From: a virus
IMG/VR virus record: IMGVR_UViG_3300025012_000046
Span: 1 to 64,000 of that record
DNA length: 64,000 nt
Strand: one strand, 5' to 3'
The notes below the pieces were generated by a model. It did no database searches. It saw only the letters and a program-made list of their open reading frames with translations, and was not told where the DNA came from. The position numbers were made by a program, and so were the translations under genes. How positions within the stretch are numbered: position 1 is the stretch's first letter; each line of letters starts with the position of its first letter. Below, piece after piece: positions 62,873 to 64,000 of this stretch.

Positions 62873-64000
62873 TTATTCTATTACGAAAGGCTGCCCTGCT
62901 GTCCAACTCCCTGTCTGTGTTCCACCTTCGGTCTTATTCTCTATTACACGTACTTTAGGTGTATATGTTCCAGTGCTTAGTTTAGAGATTGATACGTTAT
63001 ACCCAGCACCTTGGAACGCTGATACATCTGAAGTCTCAGTTAGCGATACTGTTCTGCTATCAGCTATGGCAGCATCTTCATCAGCGTCAGTACCACTTAA
63101 TTGCCAGATGATCTGGATAGTGTTTATTGTGTCACCGGTGCCTATGCCTGATACTGTGCCTGTAATTGTGAATGTGGTGTTACTTAGTGGTTGTACCGCG
63201 CCGATATAAGTGTTGGTAAGCGAAGGATCGCCTGATGCCATAAAAGACGCTGTTGGTTTTAGCGCCGTCCTGACGTTGGATAGAACAGCCGTCAATGTGT
63301 ACTCCGACGGAGTGACCCTTTGTGCGGGGCTACTATGATCCCATCCATTTATGGACACGATCCGTTGAGCACACACAGCGGTTGTGGCCGCATTACCACA
63401 GGCAGATAAAACTGTAATGCCCCTGTTGGCGAACAGTGGGTCGCCGTAGCGGTCATGTGTGGCGTAGTCAGCACCAAAAGTTTGACCACTGATCCAAGCT
63501 ACCCCGCCTCCTTCCGCGCCCATGTAGCTGTTTTGACTTGCTGCGTGAGTATGCCCTACCGGATAATCCAGATTCCCTGCGGTAGTGTTAAGATATGACG
63601 CGTTATAGTCTAGTACCAGTTGGGTCTGTGCTTGATTGGCCTGTCGGTGAATACCGGCAGTTGCGGGAGACTCACCCGAATCCCATCCCATAAAGTTGTT
63701 TTTTACTGTTTTGAGCATCGTTACTGGCGCTAAAGTTTCGCCGGTCTGAATTAAACTGGACTTTGCACCAACGACAGTATTGTTGATAACGTCTATATCC
63801 GTGTCCGCAGCCTGAGTACCGCCGACCAACGCCCCTATACCTGCCAGCCCAATGTTGTTTTTGACCGTTGCATAGCCATTAATGACTCCTTCACCATAAT
63901 CACCGGCAGGCGTATTTATACCAGTGAAAATATTTCCATCAGCAACTAACCCGTTTCCAGCTCCGTCAATTATTGCGCTTCTATCTGCTGCAATGTAATG
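62873..64000 (-). CDS. Beta-helix protein, C-terminal part (partial at window edge), at least 375 aa
   Basis: The minus frame is open from the window end to the stop at 62873-62875, so the N-terminus is outside. The first 120 residues have beta-helix ladder features (VADGNIFTGINTP, VKNNIGLAG, IDVINNTVVGAKSS). Residues from about 250 form an immunoglobulin-like or fibronectin-like domain (FTITGTVSGIGTGDTI ... VSISKLSTGTYTP). Together with the next gene it forms a polysaccharide-recognition pair. Base composition is richer in G and C than the early region. Confidence 0.65.
   Translation of the reverse strand, partial: HYIAADRSAIIDGAGNGLVADGNIFTGINTPAGDYGEGVINGYATVKNNIGLAGIGALVGGTQAADTDIDVINNTVVGAKSSLIQTGETLAPVTMLKTVKNNFMGWDSGESPATAGIHRQANQAQTQLVLDYNASYLNTTAGNLDYPVGHTHAASQNSYMGAEGGGVAWISGQTFGADYATHDRYGDPLFANRGITVLSACGNAATTAVCAQRIVSINGWDHSSPAQRVTPSEYTLTAVLSNVRTALKPTASFMASGDPSLTNTYIGAVQPLSNTTFTITGTVSGIGTGDTINTIQIIWQLSGTDADEDAAIADSRTVSLTETSDVSAFQGAGYNVSISKLSTGTYTPKVRVIENKTEGGTQTGSWTAGQPFVIE

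Noticed and set aside
1-64000. CRISPR arrays, insertion sequences, integrase or rRNA genes
   Set aside because: No regularly spaced direct repeats, no transposase or integrase motif, and no rRNA-like sequence were seen. The palindromes are too few and uneven for an array.
1-64000. Ordinary tRNA genes
   Set aside because: No cloverleaf with standard TTC and GG loop bases was found; only the tRNA-like RNA at 23842.

Overview
The window is part of a large tailed bacteriophage genome (dsDNA). The evidence is a dense array of mostly tiny, often overlapping plus-strand genes with strong Shine-Dalgarno sequences, a complete phage DNA replication and nucleotide-metabolism module, homing endonucleases, and a convergent minus-strand block of virion-type (fibre) genes. 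Seven promoters match the sigma-70 consensus exactly (TTGACA-N17-TATAAT), and lipobox proteins plus a signal-anchored lytic transglycosylase point to a Gram-negative host. The exact phage group is not identified. The gene set (PolA-family polymerase, SbcC/SbcD pair followed by a RuvC-like resolvase, FEN exonuclease, DnaB-like helicase, class II ribonucleotide reductase, ThyX) resembles the replication modules of T5-like and other large siphoviruses or myoviruses.

Layout. (1) About 1-19.9 kb: more than 80 small accessory genes, many of them Cys4 zinc ribbons, tiny membrane proteins or paralogues. A 16-bp palindromic element recurs between cistrons, usually just before a ribosome binding site and often supplying the stop codon of the preceding gene. 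At 4.2-4.45 kb a consensus promoter drives a structured non-coding RNA candidate. At 15.6 kb there is a membrane-anchored lytic transglycosylase. (2) About 19.9-32 kb: SF2 helicase, a tRNA-like RNA, DnaB-family helicase, metallophosphoesterase, a degenerate DnaC-like protein, HNH endonuclease, Toprim primase, RNA ligase and an Ntn-hydrolase. (3) About 33.5-53 kb: PolA with a UDG-like N-terminal domain, second HNH endonuclease, ATP-dependent DNA ligase, DUF3310 protein, ThyX, FEN exonuclease, a candidate ssDNA-binding protein, SbcD, SbcC, a 552-aa protein that looks like a catalytically dead DNA ligase, RuvC-like resolvase, metalloprotease, phosphoesterase and HD hydrolase. (4) About 53.3-57.1 kb: a second structured RNA candidate, dUTPase, NrdJ and a third HNH endonuclease, ending at a strong hairpin terminator. 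(5) About 57.2-64 kb, minus strand: a frameshifted small virion-type protein, small genes, a class 3 lipase, a lipoprotein, a truncated papain-like remnant and two large beta-helix fibre or pectate-lyase-like proteins; the last runs off the window.

How it works together. Groups 2-4 would make DNA precursors (NrdJ, ThyX, dUTPase), replicate DNA (primase, helicase, polymerase, ligase, FEN) and process recombination intermediates (SbcCD, RuvC-like). Group 1 probably holds host-takeover and counter-defence functions. At least six small genes carry single-base or microsatellite frameshifts, while all long genes are intact. This is either real decay of dispensable genes or indel errors at short repeats.

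All assignments were made by reading the sequence and recalling family motifs; no database search was run.
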